NCBI GenBank assembly: GCA_012521555.1
Contig: JAAYMC010000032.1
Coordinates: forward strand, 1 to 54,462
Source: Clostridiales bacterium
GTDB taxonomy: Bacteria > Bacillota > Clostridia > Oscillospirales > Oscillospiraceae
Reading direction: 5' to 3'
DNA: 54,462 nt
A model generated the notes under the pieces. That model was not told the origin of the DNA and made no database searches. It was given only the letters and a program-made list of their open reading frames with translations. The translations under genes and the position numbers were made by a program. Position 1 is the stretch's first letter. Each line of letters starts with the position of its first letter. Of the stretch, positions 15,116 to 24,212 are shown one piece after another.

Positions 15116-16234
15116 ATGAAGATCAATCCCGTACGGCTTGTGGATGAGTTTATGCGCCTTGTCGAAATGGACAGCCAGACGTATCACGAAAGGCCGCTGG
15201 CGGATTATGTCATGGAGCGGATGCGCGCTCTGAAGATGTTCGTGCTGGAGGACGACGCCGGCGAGAAAATCGGGGGCAACAGCGGCAATATCTACGGCCT
15301 GATGAGGGGGGACGACTCCCTCCCGCCGCTGATGTTCTGCGCCCATCTCGACACCGTCGAGCCCTCCCGCGGCAAGCGGGCCACCCTCGCGCCGAACGGC
15401 CGCATCGCAAGCGCGGGCGACACCGTCCTCGGCGCGGACGACCTCACGGGCGTCGCCGTCATTTTAGAGGCGCTGACCGTGCTCTCCGAAAGCGGGCTGC
15501 GCCACGGGCCGATTGAGGTGCTGTTTACCGTGGCGGAAGAGGTCTACTGCAAGGGCAGCCGCGTGTTTGATTTTTCAAAGGTGCTGTCCGAGCAGGCCTA
15601 CGTCCTCGACTTGGCGGGCCCCGTCGGCACGGCGGCGTACGCCGCGCCGAGCATCGTGACGCTTACCATTACCGTCCGCGGGCGGGCGGCCCACGCGGGC
15701 TTTGAGCCGCAAAAGGGCGTGCACGCCATCGCCGCCGCGGCGGACGCCATATCGCGCCTTAAGCTCGGGTTTGTCGACGACGAGACGACCGTCAACATCG
15801 GCCTCATTGAGGGCGGGAAGGCGACGAATATCGTGCCCGATGTGTGCGTCGTGCGCGGCGAAGTGCGCAGCCTGCGGCACGACAAGGCGATGAAAAGGGC
15901 GCAGTACATAGCCGGCGAATTTGAGCGGGCGGCGAAAGCCATCGGAGCCGAGGCGGAGGCGGACATTACGATTGCCGCCACGGCGTACGAGACGCCGCTG
16001 GACCATCCCGTTGTGAGCCGCTTTGAGCGGGCGTGCCGGCAGGTCCGGCTCACGCCGTCGCTGATTAAGACGTTCGGCGGAAGCGACAACAACGAGCTTG
16101 CCCTCAACAATATCACCGGCCTTGTGGTGGCGTGCGCGATGTTCCGCTGCCACAGCACGAAGGAGTACACAACCGTCGAGGAACTCACCCGCGCCGCAGA
16201 GCTCACGCTCGCGCTCATGACGGCGGACGCATAA
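15116..16234 (+). CDS. M20-family peptidase (PepT-like)
   Basis: A 372-aa zinc metallopeptidase. Metal site residues are in FCAHLDTV, GADDLTG and the Glu-Glu of FTVAEEV, with the late histidine in CHSTKEYT. Length and layout match tripeptidase T-like M20 enzymes (PepT2 group), with the dimerisation insert starting near ITVRGRAAHAGF. The ATG follows GGCGGTGGGGGA; the frame stays open upstream but the extension is antisense to ridA and has no start context. Probable cytoplasmic peptide degradation. Diverges from ridA across about 95 bp. Confidence 0.85.
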   Translation: MKINPVRLVDEFMRLVEMDSQTYHERPLADYVMERMRALKMFVLEDDAGEKIGGNSGNIYGLMRGDDSLPPLMFCAHLDTVEPSRGKRATLAPNGRIASAGDTVLGADDLTGVAVILEALTVLSESGLRHGPIEVLFTVAEEVYCKGSRVFDFSKVLSEQAYVLDLAGPVGTAAYAAPSIVTLTITVRGRAAHAGFEPQKGVHAIAAAADAISRLKLGFVDDETTVNIGLIEGGKATNIVPDVCVVRGEVRSLRHDKAMKRAQYIAGEFERAAKAIGAEAEADITIAATAYETPLDHPVVSRFERACRQVRLTPSLIKTFGGSDNNELALNNITGLVVACAMFRCHSTKEYTTVEELTRAAELTLALMTADA

Positions 16235-16291
16235 AGAGCCGGCGCGTTTACAACACTACACGAGAGACATCGGAAGGGATGCTTTGATGAC

Positions 16292-18253
16292 ATGAAGCTG
16301 GGAGAGTACGGTTTTGTGCGCGTGGCGGCGGCCGTGCCGCGCGTTCGCGTCGCAAACCCGATGGAAAACGCAAAGGAAATCATCGCGCTTGTGCGCAGGG
16401 CGGAGGGCGAAGGGACGCGCTTTCTCGTGTTCCCGGAACTGAGCGTCACGGGCTACACCTGCGCCGACCTTTTCGGGCAGAGCACGCTCCTGCGCGGCGC
16501 CGAGGAGGCCCTCGGGCGCATCGCGGAGGAGACGCGCGAGTGCGACGTGCTTTTTGCCGTGGGGATGCCCGTCAGGGCGGACAACCAGCTGTTTAACTGC
16601 GCCGTGGCGCTTTTCCGCGGGGAGGTCAGGGCCGTCATACCCAAGACGTTTATCCCCAACTACGGCGAGTTTTATGAAAAGCGCTGGTTCGCGCCGGCCG
16701 GCGAGCGCAAAAGCGCGTTTGTGCGCCTTCTGGGAGCGGACGTGCCCTTCGGGGAGGACATTCTCCTGCGCTGCGCGGGGGAGACGGACGTTATCGTCGC
16801 CATGGAGATCTGCGAGGACCTGTGGATGCCCATCCCGCCGAGCTCGCGCCACGCCCTGATGGGCGCGCACATTATCCTCAACCTCTCGGCGAGCGACGAC
16901 GTCGTGACGAAAGCCGACTACCGCCGCACGCTCATTGCGCAGCAGTCGGCGCGGTGCATCGCGGGGTATGCGTTCGCCTCGGCGGGGCTGGGCGAGTCGA
17001 CGACGGACGTCGTCTTCTCTGGGCACAGCCTCATCGCCGAAAACGGGCGCATCCTGACCGAGACGGCGTACGACGTGGAATCGAGCATCCTTTTCGCCGA
17101 CATCGACGTGGAAAAGCTCGAAAGCGACCGGCGCAAGATGAACAGTTTCATGGAAAACGCCGGCGCGCCGGGCTACCGAATCGTCGACGTGCGCTTTGGC
17201 GCGGAGCGGGACGTTAAGCCCCGCTTTACAGTCGATCCGTTTCCCTTCATCCCGCAGGACAAGGAGAAGAAGTTTGACCGCTGCCAGGAGATTTTCCGCC
17301 TGCAGTCGGCGGGGCTGGCCGAGCGGATGCGGAAAACCGGCTTGCGCCGCGCCGTCCTCGGCATCTCCGGCGGGCTTGACTCCACGCTCGCTCTGCTCGT
17401 CTCGGTGGAGGCGGCGCGCTCCCTGGGGCTTTCCCCCGAGGAGGTGGTGGGCGTGACCATGCCGGGCATGGGGACGACGGGGCGGACGTATCAAAACGCC
17501 GTCACGCTCATGGAGGAGCTGGGCGTCACAAAGCGGGAAGTGCCGATTAAAGACGCGACGCTCCTGCATTTCCGCGACATCGGGCACGACCCGGAACAGC
17601 TCGACGTCACCTACGAGAACGCGCAGGCGCGCGAGCGGACGCAGATCCTCATGGATATCGCCAACCAGGTGGGGGGCCTTGTCGTCGGGACGGGGGACCT
17701 GTCCGAGCTTGCCCTCGGGTGGTGCACCTACAACGGCGACCATATAAGCCACTACGGCGTCAACGCCGGCGTGCCGAAGTCGCTGGTGCGGCACCTCGTG
17801 GCGTGGTACGCCGAGACGACAGGCAGCGCGCGCGTGCGCGCTGCCTTGCTCGACGTGCTCGACACGCCCATCAGCCCCGAACTGCTCCCGGCGGACGCAA
17901 GCGGCGCCATCGCGCAAAAGACGGAAGACCTCGTCGGTCCCTACGAGCTGCACGACTTCTTCCTCTACCACACGCTGCGGAGCGGCTTTGCGCCAAAGAA
18001 GGTTCTCATGCTCGCGCGGATGGCGTTCGGCGGGCGGTACGAGACGGGCGTCATCATCAAGTGGCTCGACACCTTCTACCGCCGCTTCTTTGCCCAGCAG
18101 TTTAAGCGTTCGTGCCTGCCGGACGGGGTGAAAGTCGGCTCCGTCTGCCTCTCCCCGCGCGGGGACTGGCGCATGCCGAGCGACGCCTCGGCGGCGCTGT
18201 GGCGGCGCGCCCTTGAGGAGGCGGCAAAGGAGCTGGAGAAGGAGCGGCAATAA
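16292..18253 (+). CDS. nadE: NAD+ synthase, glutamine-dependent
   Basis: A 653-aa two-domain enzyme. The N-terminal nitrilase-like glutaminase domain has Glu in FPELSVTGY, Lys in KTFIPNYGEFY and Cys in EICEDLW. The C-terminal synthetase domain has the PP-loop SGGLDSTLAL and VGTGDLSELALGWCTYNGDH. It amidates nicotinic acid adenine dinucleotide using glutamine-derived ammonia. Full length for the family. The ribosome site is loose (GGAAGGGATG about 14 bases upstream). Stands alone, followed by a long gene-free region. Confidence 0.9.
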   Translation: MKLGEYGFVRVAAAVPRVRVANPMENAKEIIALVRRAEGEGTRFLVFPELSVTGYTCADLFGQSTLLRGAEEALGRIAEETRECDVLFAVGMPVRADNQLFNCAVALFRGEVRAVIPKTFIPNYGEFYEKRWFAPAGERKSAFVRLLGADVPFGEDILLRCAGETDVIVAMEICEDLWMPIPPSSRHALMGAHIILNLSASDDVVTKADYRRTLIAQQSARCIAGYAFASAGLGESTTDVVFSGHSLIAENGRILTETAYDVESSILFADIDVEKLESDRRKMNSFMENAGAPGYRIVDVRFGAERDVKPRFTVDPFPFIPQDKEKKFDRCQEIFRLQSAGLAERMRKTGLRRAVLGISGGLDSTLALLVSVEAARSLGLSPEEVVGVTMPGMGTTGRTYQNAVTLMEELGVTKREVPIKDATLLHFRDIGHDPEQLDVTYENAQARERTQILMDIANQVGGLVVGTGDLSELALGWCTYNGDHISHYGVNAGVPKSLVRHLVAWYAETTGSARVRAALLDVLDTPISPELLPADASGAIAQKTEDLVGPYELHDFFLYHTLRSGFAPKKVLMLARMAFGGRYETGVIIKWLDTFYRRFFAQQFKRSCLPDGVKVGSVCLSPRGDWRMPSDASAALWRRALEEAAKELEKERQ

Positions 18254-18284
18254 GCCGAAAGCGGCAAAACGCGGGAGAAGAAGC

Positions 18285-18302
18285 ATTGAACGCAGATTCA
18301 AA
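18285..18302. repeat. Dispersed palindromic repeat, copy 1
   Basis: TTGAACGCAGATTCAA at 18286-18301, a palindrome with 5-bp arms. The identical 16-mer occurs at 41364-41379, and close variants occur at 18397 and 42204, always outside genes or at a stop codon. Confidence 0.65.
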
Positions 18303-18396
18303 ATATGAAATCGCTTGTGTTTCCTGCGTTGCGCGTATTAGCTCGAATTCCGCGATGAGGCCTTTAGCATGAAGCGCTTATAGGCAGCAGGTTAAG

Positions 18397-18412
18397 TTGA
18401 ACGGAGATTCAA
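18397..18412. repeat. Dispersed palindromic repeat, copy 2
   Basis: TTGAACGGAGATTCAA, one base different from copy 1, 111 bp downstream of it. It marks the left side of the GC-rich repeat stretch that runs to about 18900. Confidence 0.6.
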
Positions 18413-18466
18413 CGGCGCGCGAAGTGTCGCTACGGCGGGAACGCCGCCTGAAAATGAATAATGAAG

Positions 18467-18492
18467 AAAAACGGCGCAATTGCGCCGTTTTT
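18467..18492. terminator. Perfect 26-base palindrome, bidirectional terminator
   Basis: AAAAACGGCGCAA/TTGCGCCGTTTTT, a perfect 13+13 palindrome with A and T runs at its ends. It lies 213 bp after nadE and is the first convincing terminator for it. Confidence 0.65.
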
Positions 18493-18602
18493 GCGTTTTA
18501 GGAAGCAAGCGCGCGGAGAAAGCCTTATCGCCGTTTTACTGGGCGGGAGGCCTGAGGCATGCGCCGAGCAAGCGGGCGCGCGCACTGGCGGGGGAAGATA
18601 CA

Positions 18603-18835
18603 CGCCGGCAACGCGGCGAAGGACGGTACATAAGTACGCATGCCGCGCGAGCGGGTGTGAGCCGTCTGCCGCACAGGGCAGGGATAAAAAATCGCGCGCC
18701 GGCAACGCGGCGAAGGGCGGTACATAGTGCGCGTGCCGCGCGAGCGGGTGTGAGCCGTCTGACGCACAGGCAGGGATAAAAATCGCGCGGACGGCAGCGC
18801 GGCAAGGGGCGATGTATGAGTGAGCGGGCGTAAGC
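18603..18835. repeat. GC-rich tandem repeat, 94-bp unit, about 2.5 copies
   Basis: Two near-identical units begin at 18603 and 18697 with CGCCGGCAACGCGGCGAAGG. Each contains GCGAGCGGGTGTGAGCCGTC and ends CAGGGATAAAAA. A diverged partial third unit starts near 18788. Open frames here only reflect the base composition. No direct repeat-spacer structure, so it is not CRISPR. The rest of 18254-19210 shows hairpins but no gene. Confidence 0.75.
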
Positions 18836-18922
18836 GGGCGCTTGCCGTTATAGAATCATGCGCCGCACTTCAAGGGGCGTGCATGTGCGTGCGCGGGCGC
18901 GTCACACCCGCTTGGCAAAAAA

Positions 18923-18949
18923 AGCGCGCCGCTTCCAAAGCGGCGCGCT
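18923..18949 (-). terminator. Terminator for the minus-strand rnz-ECF operon
   Basis: Perfect 12-bp stem AGCGCGCCGCTT/AAGCGGCGCGCT with CCA loop. On the minus strand it is followed by a run of seven T residues. It lies 260 bp beyond the ECF gene stop; the intervening 18950-19210 holds no recognisable gene. Confidence 0.7.
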
Positions 18950-19210
18950 GTGTATGAAGTACTAGGTTTTCCTTTCGCGTCAAGGCGCGGGCCATAGACA
19001 ACGCTCTTTGGCCGGCTTTGCAAAAGGGAGCGCTTCCCGCCGGCGTATTTATTTGCCGCCGCTGTGATAATGCCCGGCGGCTTTTGCGGCTGCCGGCGCA
19101 CGGTAGCGCGCTTTCCTTCACAGGACAAAGAAGCCTTCACGCCGGGCGGTGCGGGCGGACGCCGGGCTTATTTCAAAAGGCCGCGCATTTCGGGCTGTTG
19201 CGCCGCGCGG

Positions 19211-19714
19211 CTACTTTTCCCGCCAGAGGAGGGGGTAGACGCGCGATATGGCCGGCTGGAGCGCAAGCGCGATGACGACGCTGCCGCCCCACTGGACGAG
19301 GTTGAGGGGGAGCGCCGTGAGGGCGTATGCGAGGTCGAAGAAAATGGCCTCGAAGACGAAATACCCGCCCGTCATAATCGCGCCGCCGACGATGGCGGCA
19401 AGGGCGTAAAAAGCGAGGTTGCGCACGCGCATGATGGAGCCGGCGCCAAGGCCCATGAGCCCTTTGATGACGAACGTGGCGGGGATGTACACGGCGGCTC
19501 CCGCGGCAAGGTCCGCGAGCGCGCTGCCGATTGCCGCGACGGCGGCGGCGACGGGACCGCCGAGCAGGTAGGCGGATATAAATATCACCGTATCGCCGAG
19601 GTTGATATACGCGCTGGACAGCCCCGGGACGGGGATGCGCGTGAGAAACGTCACGACGAAAACAAGGGCGGCCAGTACGGCTGCGTACGTGATTTTTAGG
19701 GTGGTTTTGTTCAT
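19211..19714 (-). CDS. ECF transporter S component
   Basis: A 167-aa integral membrane protein with about five to six hydrophobic segments. It has the ECF substrate-binding subunit look: MNKTTLKITYAAVLAALVF, then INLGDTVIFISAYLLGG and a glycine/alanine-rich core. S components capture vitamins or precursors and share a common ECF ATPase module encoded elsewhere. Substrate not recognisable; the GDT motif occurs in hydroxymethylpyrimidine- and pantothenate-type S components. It lies 19 bp after the RNase Z stop with ribosome site GAAGGGA, so the two form an operon. No riboswitch was seen. Confidence 0.75.
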   Translation of the reverse strand: MNKTTLKITYAAVLAALVFVVTFLTRIPVPGLSSAYINLGDTVIFISAYLLGGPVAAAVAAIGSALADLAAGAAVYIPATFVIKGLMGLGAGSIMRVRNLAFYALAAIVGGAIMTGGYFVFEAIFFDLAYALTALPLNLVQWGGSVVIALALQPAISRVYPLLWREK

Positions 19715-19733
19715 TCAGGTCCCTTCCCAATCA

Positions 19734-20660
19734 TCAGAGTGGGCGGTCGCCGCCGGAGCGCGGGAGGATGGTGCGGATGCCGTCGTACCCGACGGCGGTG
19801 GGCAGGAAGATGGCCTGCGCGGCGGCGAGGTGCTCCTTCGGATTTCTCAGCGCCGGGCTGAAATGCGTCAGCCACAGGGCGCGCGCGTCGGCTTTCTTCG
19901 CAAGGCGCGCCGCGTCCTGAAAAATCATGTGGCCCTTTTCGCTCATCTTGTCGCGCATGCTCTCGTCGCCGTACATCCCCTCGCAGATGAGAAGGTCGGC
20001 GCCGCTCGCGAGGTCGATCATGCTCTCGCAGTACACCGAGTCCGTGATATATGCGATGCAGATGGGCGCGCGTTCCCCGTCGAGCACCTGTTCGGGGCGG
20101 ATGGTGCGCCCGTCCGGAAGCTTCACGCTCTGCCCGCTGTGAAGCACGCTGTAGAACTTTTTCGGGATGTTCAGCGCCGCGGCTTTTTCCGGATTGAAAA
20201 TCGGTTTGCGGTGATAGCTGATGCGGTATCCCAGGCACGGCACGCCGTGACTGAGCATGCGGTACATAATCTGCATGCCGCCGAGCTCGTACTCCCCGCC
20301 GCTGCCGTACAGCTCGACGATTTCGAGCGGGAACGGCAGCCCGCCGGCAATACTCGTCAGCGCCATGACGACGGCGCGCAGCCCGCGCGGGCCGATGATT
20401 TTCAGCGGATCGGTCTTCCCCTGGTTGCCGAGCGTGAGGAGCAGCCCGGGCAGCCCGGCGACGTGGTCCGCGTGGAAATGCGTAATCAGCAGCGTATCAA
20501 GCCGCGCGATGCGGCAGCCGGCCTTGCGCAGGGCAATCTGCGTGCCCTCTCCGCAGTCGATCAGCACCGCTTTTCCCTGATATTCAAGCCAGCAGCAGCT
20601 CAGCCACCGCTCCGGCAGAGGCAGCATCCCGCCGGTGCCGGGCAGACAGATATCAAGCAT
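19734..20660 (-). CDS. rnz: Ribonuclease Z
   Basis: A 308-aa metallo-beta-lactamase-fold nuclease. The metal site THFHADHVAGLPGL is clear, with later ITDSVY and LTHFSPA blocks, which match tRNA 3'-processing RNase Z (usually about 305 aa). It trims the 3' trailer of tRNA precursors. ATG start with GGAGG nearby. Promoter at 20708-20737 on the minus strand. Cotranscribed with the ECF S component, a functionally unrelated partner. Confidence 0.88.
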   Translation of the reverse strand: MLDICLPGTGGMLPLPERWLSCCWLEYQGKAVLIDCGEGTQIALRKAGCRIARLDTLLITHFHADHVAGLPGLLLTLGNQGKTDPLKIIGPRGLRAVVMALTSIAGGLPFPLEIVELYGSGGEYELGGMQIMYRMLSHGVPCLGYRISYHRKPIFNPEKAAALNIPKKFYSVLHSGQSVKLPDGRTIRPEQVLDGERAPICIAYITDSVYCESMIDLASGADLLICEGMYGDESMRDKMSEKGHMIFQDAARLAKKADARALWLTHFSPALRNPKEHLAAAQAIFLPTAVGYDGIRTILPRSGGDRPL

Positions 20661-20707
20661 AAGAGCCTCCGGTTCGTTTTTTGGGGCAAAGACATCGCCT
20701 TTCCATA

Positions 20708-20737
20708 ATTTTAATACGCACTGTGCGAAAGCGTCAA
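20708..20737 (-). promoter_or_regulatory. rnz promoter
   Basis: On the minus strand TTGACG (20737-20732) and TAAAAT (20713-20708) are 18 bp apart. The spacer includes the palindrome CGCACAGTGCG. Confidence 0.55.
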
Positions 20738-20880
20738 CCTAGTAATCTGGTATGTTTTAAATAAACGTGAAAAACCGCTGCTCGGATTTGTCGGAAACGA
20801 CGAAATACCCCGCGGCGGGGCGGGGCGGCTGGTCAGGCCCTCCGCCGGGCTGTATGATAGGGAAAAAGGGGGAATGGGCT

Positions 20881-22131
20881 GTGACAGGCGGCCGTTTGGA
20901 CGCTTTTTTGCGGGAGATGAAGCTGCATCCGCAGTGCGTGGACGTCCCGGGCACGGCGCGCGCCTTCGCGCGCGAAATGCGGCGTGGGCTTTCGGGCGAG
21001 AAGTCTTCGCTCATGATGCTCAAAACGTATCTCTCCGCGCCGGAGGCGGGAAGGATACAGGGGCGCGCTGCGGCGGTGGACATCGGCGGGACGAACCTGC
21101 GCGCGGCGCGCGTCGAGGCGCACTCCGGCGCGCTGGAAATCTTGTCTCAGACGAGCGGGCCCGTCCCGGGACTTGGGGTGCGCATCACGAAAGAGGCGTT
21201 TTTCGATGAAATCGCGCGGCGCATCCTGCCCGTCGCGGAAGAGTGCGCCAGGCTTGGCGTCGCCTTTTCCCATTCGGCGGAGATTCTCCCGAGCGGGGAC
21301 GGGCGCGTCCTCTCCCTGAGCAAGGAAATGCGCGTTATCGGCATCGAAGGGGCCCATGTGTGCCGCGAGATTTGCCTGGCGCTCCGGCGTATGGGGGCAA
21401 ACGTCCCGGAGCGGTGCGTCCTGCTCAACGACACCACGGCCGTCGCCCTCGCGGCGGCGGGGAGAGCGGGGGAGGACGCCGTCGCGCTTGTGCTGGGGAC
21501 GGGCCTGAATATCTGCTATTTCGACAGGGGCGAGGGGATGTTCATCAACACCGAGGCGGCCGGGTTTGACGTCTTCCCGCGCGGGGCGGCCGACGTCCTC
21601 GTCGACGCCGGGACGTCCACGCCCGGGGAGCACCTGCTGGAGAAGGCGGCGGCGGGGCGCTATATCGGCGGCCTCGTGCTCGCCGCGCTGCGCCTTGCCG
21701 CGCGGGAGGGGCTGCTCACGCCGCGCTGCGCCGAAGGCGTTTTAGCGCTCGGCGGCCTTTCAGCCGCCGAGGTGAGCGCATACCTCGCGGGAGAGACGGA
21801 GGGGGACGCTCTCCGCGCGCTGTGTGCCGGGCCGGAAGACGCGCAGGCGGTGGCCGCTATCGTCGATGCCGTTTTGGAGCGCGCCGCGCGTCTTGTCGCG
21901 TCGGCGGCGACGGGCGTTCTCCTGCACACCGGCGCGGGCGCAAGACCGGAAAGGCCTGCCGTGCTGTCCTGCGAGGGGAGCGTGATTTGCCGCATGCCCA
22001 CGTTCAAAGAGCGGGTGGAAAAGGTGCTCGTCCGGGAGACGGCGGGAAAGCTCGGCCGGCACTGCCGCACCGCCGCGGCGGGCGAGGACGCCGTCATCTG
22101 CGGCGCCGCTCTCGCCGCGCTCATGGATTAA
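20881..22131 (+). CDS. Hexokinase-family sugar kinase
   Basis: A 416-aa protein with eukaryote-type hexokinase fold features: phosphate-1 loop AAVDIGGTNLRAAR, the sugar-binding LLNDTTAVALAA segment with catalytic Asp, phosphate-2 LVLGTGLNICY and an adenosine loop near the C-terminus (GAALAALMD). Such hexokinases occur in Clostridia. The start is GTG 20881 after AAGGGGG; in-frame codons upstream to 20767 are open but lack a ribosome site. Likely phosphorylates glucose or another hexose in the cytoplasm. Stands alone, divergent from rnz. Confidence 0.75.
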   Translation: MTGGRLDAFLREMKLHPQCVDVPGTARAFAREMRRGLSGEKSSLMMLKTYLSAPEAGRIQGRAAAVDIGGTNLRAARVEAHSGALEILSQTSGPVPGLGVRITKEAFFDEIARRILPVAEECARLGVAFSHSAEILPSGDGRVLSLSKEMRVIGIEGAHVCREICLALRRMGANVPERCVLLNDTTAVALAAAGRAGEDAVALVLGTGLNICYFDRGEGMFINTEAAGFDVFPRGAADVLVDAGTSTPGEHLLEKAAAGRYIGGLVLAALRLAAREGLLTPRCAEGVLALGGLSAAEVSAYLAGETEGDALRALCAGPEDAQAVAAIVDAVLERAARLVASAATGVLLHTGAGARPERPAVLSCEGSVICRMPTFKERVEKVLVRETAGKLGRHCRTAAAGEDAVICGAALAALMD

Positions 22132-22218
22132 GGCGCAAAGCAGGACGCGCCGCCCGGCAGCCTTAAGCGCCCGAAGAGTTTGCCTGTCGTCCTGGGACGC
22201 AATCGCTAAGCTTGAGCG

Positions 22219-22578
22219 TTATAGTATGCTGCAGAACGGCTGCAGGTCCAGAAAAGCGCCGGATTTCTGGCAGGCTGAAATAAAGCAGATATAGGCGGCC
22301 AGCTCCGAAATCTCCTTATCGGTAAACGCGCTTTTTAAGTCCTCAAATACTTCGTCCACCGATACCTCGCCTTGAGAAAGAGCATGTGCGGCCTTCACGG
22401 CGCATCGGCTCTTTTTGTCAGTCAGATTTTCAGAGGGTTTGCCTTTCGCCATGCAGTACGGACAGTTGTTCAGAAAGGCGAGAGCCCGCCTGACCTCTTC
22501 TTTTATCAACGAAATCTTGCCGTTTGCCGGCACGAAAACCTTTATCGCTTTTTCTGAAGTCGAAACCGACGAGAGCAT
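22219..22578 (-). CDS. Small carboxymuconolactone-decarboxylase/AhpD-like protein
   Basis: A 119-aa protein with one recognisable element, NNCPYCMAKGKP, a CxxC at the position of the AhpD/CMD redox pair, followed by helices ending ELAAYICFISACQKSGAFL. The usual histidine after the second cysteine is replaced by lysine. The N-terminus is short for the family and the frame upstream is open without a start codon, so it may be a truncated remnant. ATG 22578 has AGGA at suitable spacing; TTG 22584 is an alternative. Probable thiol-based peroxide or redox function if active. Confidence 0.5.
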   Translation of the reverse strand: MLSSVSTSEKAIKVFVPANGKISLIKEEVRRALAFLNNCPYCMAKGKPSENLTDKKSRCAVKAAHALSQGEVSVDEVFEDLKSAFTDKEISELAAYICFISACQKSGAFLDLQPFCSIL

Positions 22579-22628
22579 TGACAAGTTCCTGAGTGAATGA
22601 GCAAAACGCCTTCTGGGAGCAAAACAAT

Positions 22629-22662
22629 ACCGCCCGTACCGTTCTGGTGCGGGCGGTTTTTG
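22629..22662. terminator. Terminator after the COG2509 flavoprotein
   Basis: 12-bp stem ACCGCCCGTACC/GGTGCGGGCGGT with one wobble pair and a GTTCT loop. T runs lie on both sides depending on strand. It separates the flavoprotein gene from the small CMD-like gene on the minus strand. Confidence 0.75.
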
Positions 22663-22671
22663 TATTCAAGG

Positions 22672-24081
22672 TTATTCTTCTTTCTGTCTTGCGGTCAGGC
22701 GGCCGTGGACGGTGCGGGCGACCATCACACCGCTTGCCGCCGCCTGGGCGAGCCCTCTGGTGATGCCGGCCCCGTCCCCGATGGCGAAGAAGTTGGGCAG
22801 GTCCGTCTCCAGCTCCGACGAAAGGTGCGGGCGGGAGGAGTAGAACTTGACTTCCACGCCGTACAGGAGCGTGTCGTAATTGGCCGTGCCCGGGGCGATT
22901 TTGTCCAGCGCCTCGATCATCTCGATGATATTGTCCATGTGCCGCTTGGGGAGGACGAGGCTTAAGTCGCCCGGCGTGGCGTTGAGCGTCGGCCGGACGA
23001 AGCTCTTGGACAGGCGGTGCTCGTTTGTGCGCGTGCCCTTGAGCAGGTCGCCGTACCGCTGCACGAGGACGCCGCCGCCAAGCATGTTGGAGAGCGACGC
23101 GATGTGCTTGCCGTACTTGTACGGCTCCTTAAACGGCTCCGTAAAGCGGTTGGAGACGAGAAGGGCGAAGTTCGTGTTCTGGCTGCGGAGCTTCGGGTCG
23201 GAGTAGCTGTGGCCGTTGACGGTGATGAGCCCGTCGACGTTTTCGGTGACGACGTGGCCGTACGGGTTCATGCAGAACGTGCGCACCGTATCGCCGTACT
23301 GCTTCGTGCGGTAGACGAGCTTGGACTCGTACACCGCGTCGGTGATGTGCTCAAACACTTTCGCGGGCAGCTCCACGCGCACGCCGATGTCCACCTGGTT
23401 GTTCAGGAGCGACAACCCCAGGCGGCCGCACTGGTCGGCGAACCACTCCGCGCCGGAGCGGCCGGGCGCGGCGATCAGGTAGCGGCAGGAGAAATTCCCC
23501 GCCGTTGTCTCAAGGTCGTAGCCGTCCCTGGCGATATTGATGTTGACCACTTCGGTGTTGAAGTAGAACGTCAGGCGGTCTTTCAGATACGCGTAAATCC
23601 CCTTGAGGATTTCAAGGTTGTTTTCCGTCCCGAGGTGCTTGACTTTCGCCTGCAAAAGGTGCAGGTCGTTTTCAAGCGCTTTCTTTTCCAGCTTGCGCGC
23701 GGCTTCGCTCTGCGTGGAGTAGACGACGTCCGTCGCGCCAAACTGCATGTTGACGGAGTCGACGTAGTTGATGATGTCCATGATCTCGTCTTCACTGCGG
23801 TAGTCCTTCAGCCAGCCGCCGAACTCCGTCGTGAAGTTGTATTTGCCGTCCGAATAGGCGCCGGCCCCGCCGAAGCCGCGCATAATCGCGCAGGAGGGGC
23901 AGGAGATGCACTCCTTTACCTTGTGCGTGACCATCGGGCAGGAGCGGTTGTGGATATCCGCCCCGTGCTCGAACAGGACGACTTTGAGGTTCGGGTTGAG
24001 CTTCTGGAGCTCGTAACCGGCGAATATTCCGGCAATGCCGCAGCCGATTATGGCAACGTCCCAAATCATTTCATTCTTCAT
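22672..24081 (-). CDS. FAD-dependent oxidoreductase, COG2509 type
   Basis: A 469-aa flavoprotein. The FAD motif is IIGCGIAGIFAGYEL (11-25), and the C-terminal FAD contact is FFAIGDGAGITRGLAQAAASGV. A cysteine cluster, CPMVTHKVKECISCPSCAIM (48-67), followed by GFGGAGAYSDGKYN, is typical of this uncharacterised dehydrogenase group. The family is common in Clostridia; its substrate is not known. The gene is preceded by 131 bp without an obvious promoter and followed by a terminator. It lies downstream of the aldehyde-oxidoreductase module on the same strand but is probably separate from it. Confidence 0.8.
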   Translation of the reverse strand: MKNEMIWDVAIIGCGIAGIFAGYELQKLNPNLKVVLFEHGADIHNRSCPMVTHKVKECISCPSCAIMRGFGGAGAYSDGKYNFTTEFGGWLKDYRSEDEIMDIINYVDSVNMQFGATDVVYSTQSEAARKLEKKALENDLHLLQAKVKHLGTENNLEILKGIYAYLKDRLTFYFNTEVVNINIARDGYDLETTAGNFSCRYLIAAPGRSGAEWFADQCGRLGLSLLNNQVDIGVRVELPAKVFEHITDAVYESKLVYRTKQYGDTVRTFCMNPYGHVVTENVDGLITVNGHSYSDPKLRSQNTNFALLVSNRFTEPFKEPYKYGKHIASLSNMLGGGVLVQRYGDLLKGTRTNEHRLSKSFVRPTLNATPGDLSLVLPKRHMDNIIEMIEALDKIAPGTANYDTLLYGVEVKFYSSRPHLSSELETDLPNFFAIGDGAGITRGLAQAAASGVMVARTVHGRLTARQKEE

Positions 24082-24212
24082 GATGCTTCCCTCACGTTCG
24101 GTGGCGTGCGCGCCGGTGTCTTGCCGCGCTTAAAGCGCAGCCTTGCTATTATACACTATTTTTCCGCAGGAATAAAGCGGGTAGTCGTGAGCAACAAAAG
24201 CGGCGCGCTTTT

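Noticed and set aside
18603-18790. Possible CRISPR array
   Set aside because: Units are about 94 bp and directly abutting, without distinct spacers, and no cas gene is present.
18525-18805. Overlapping short open frames with repeated RRLTPARAA-like text
   Set aside because: They arise from the 94-bp tandem DNA repeat being read in several frames; no ribosome sites.
20767-20880. Upstream extension of the hexokinase-like protein
   Set aside because: Low-complexity, Gly/Pro-rich codons without a ribosome site; GTG 20881 follows AAGGGGG.
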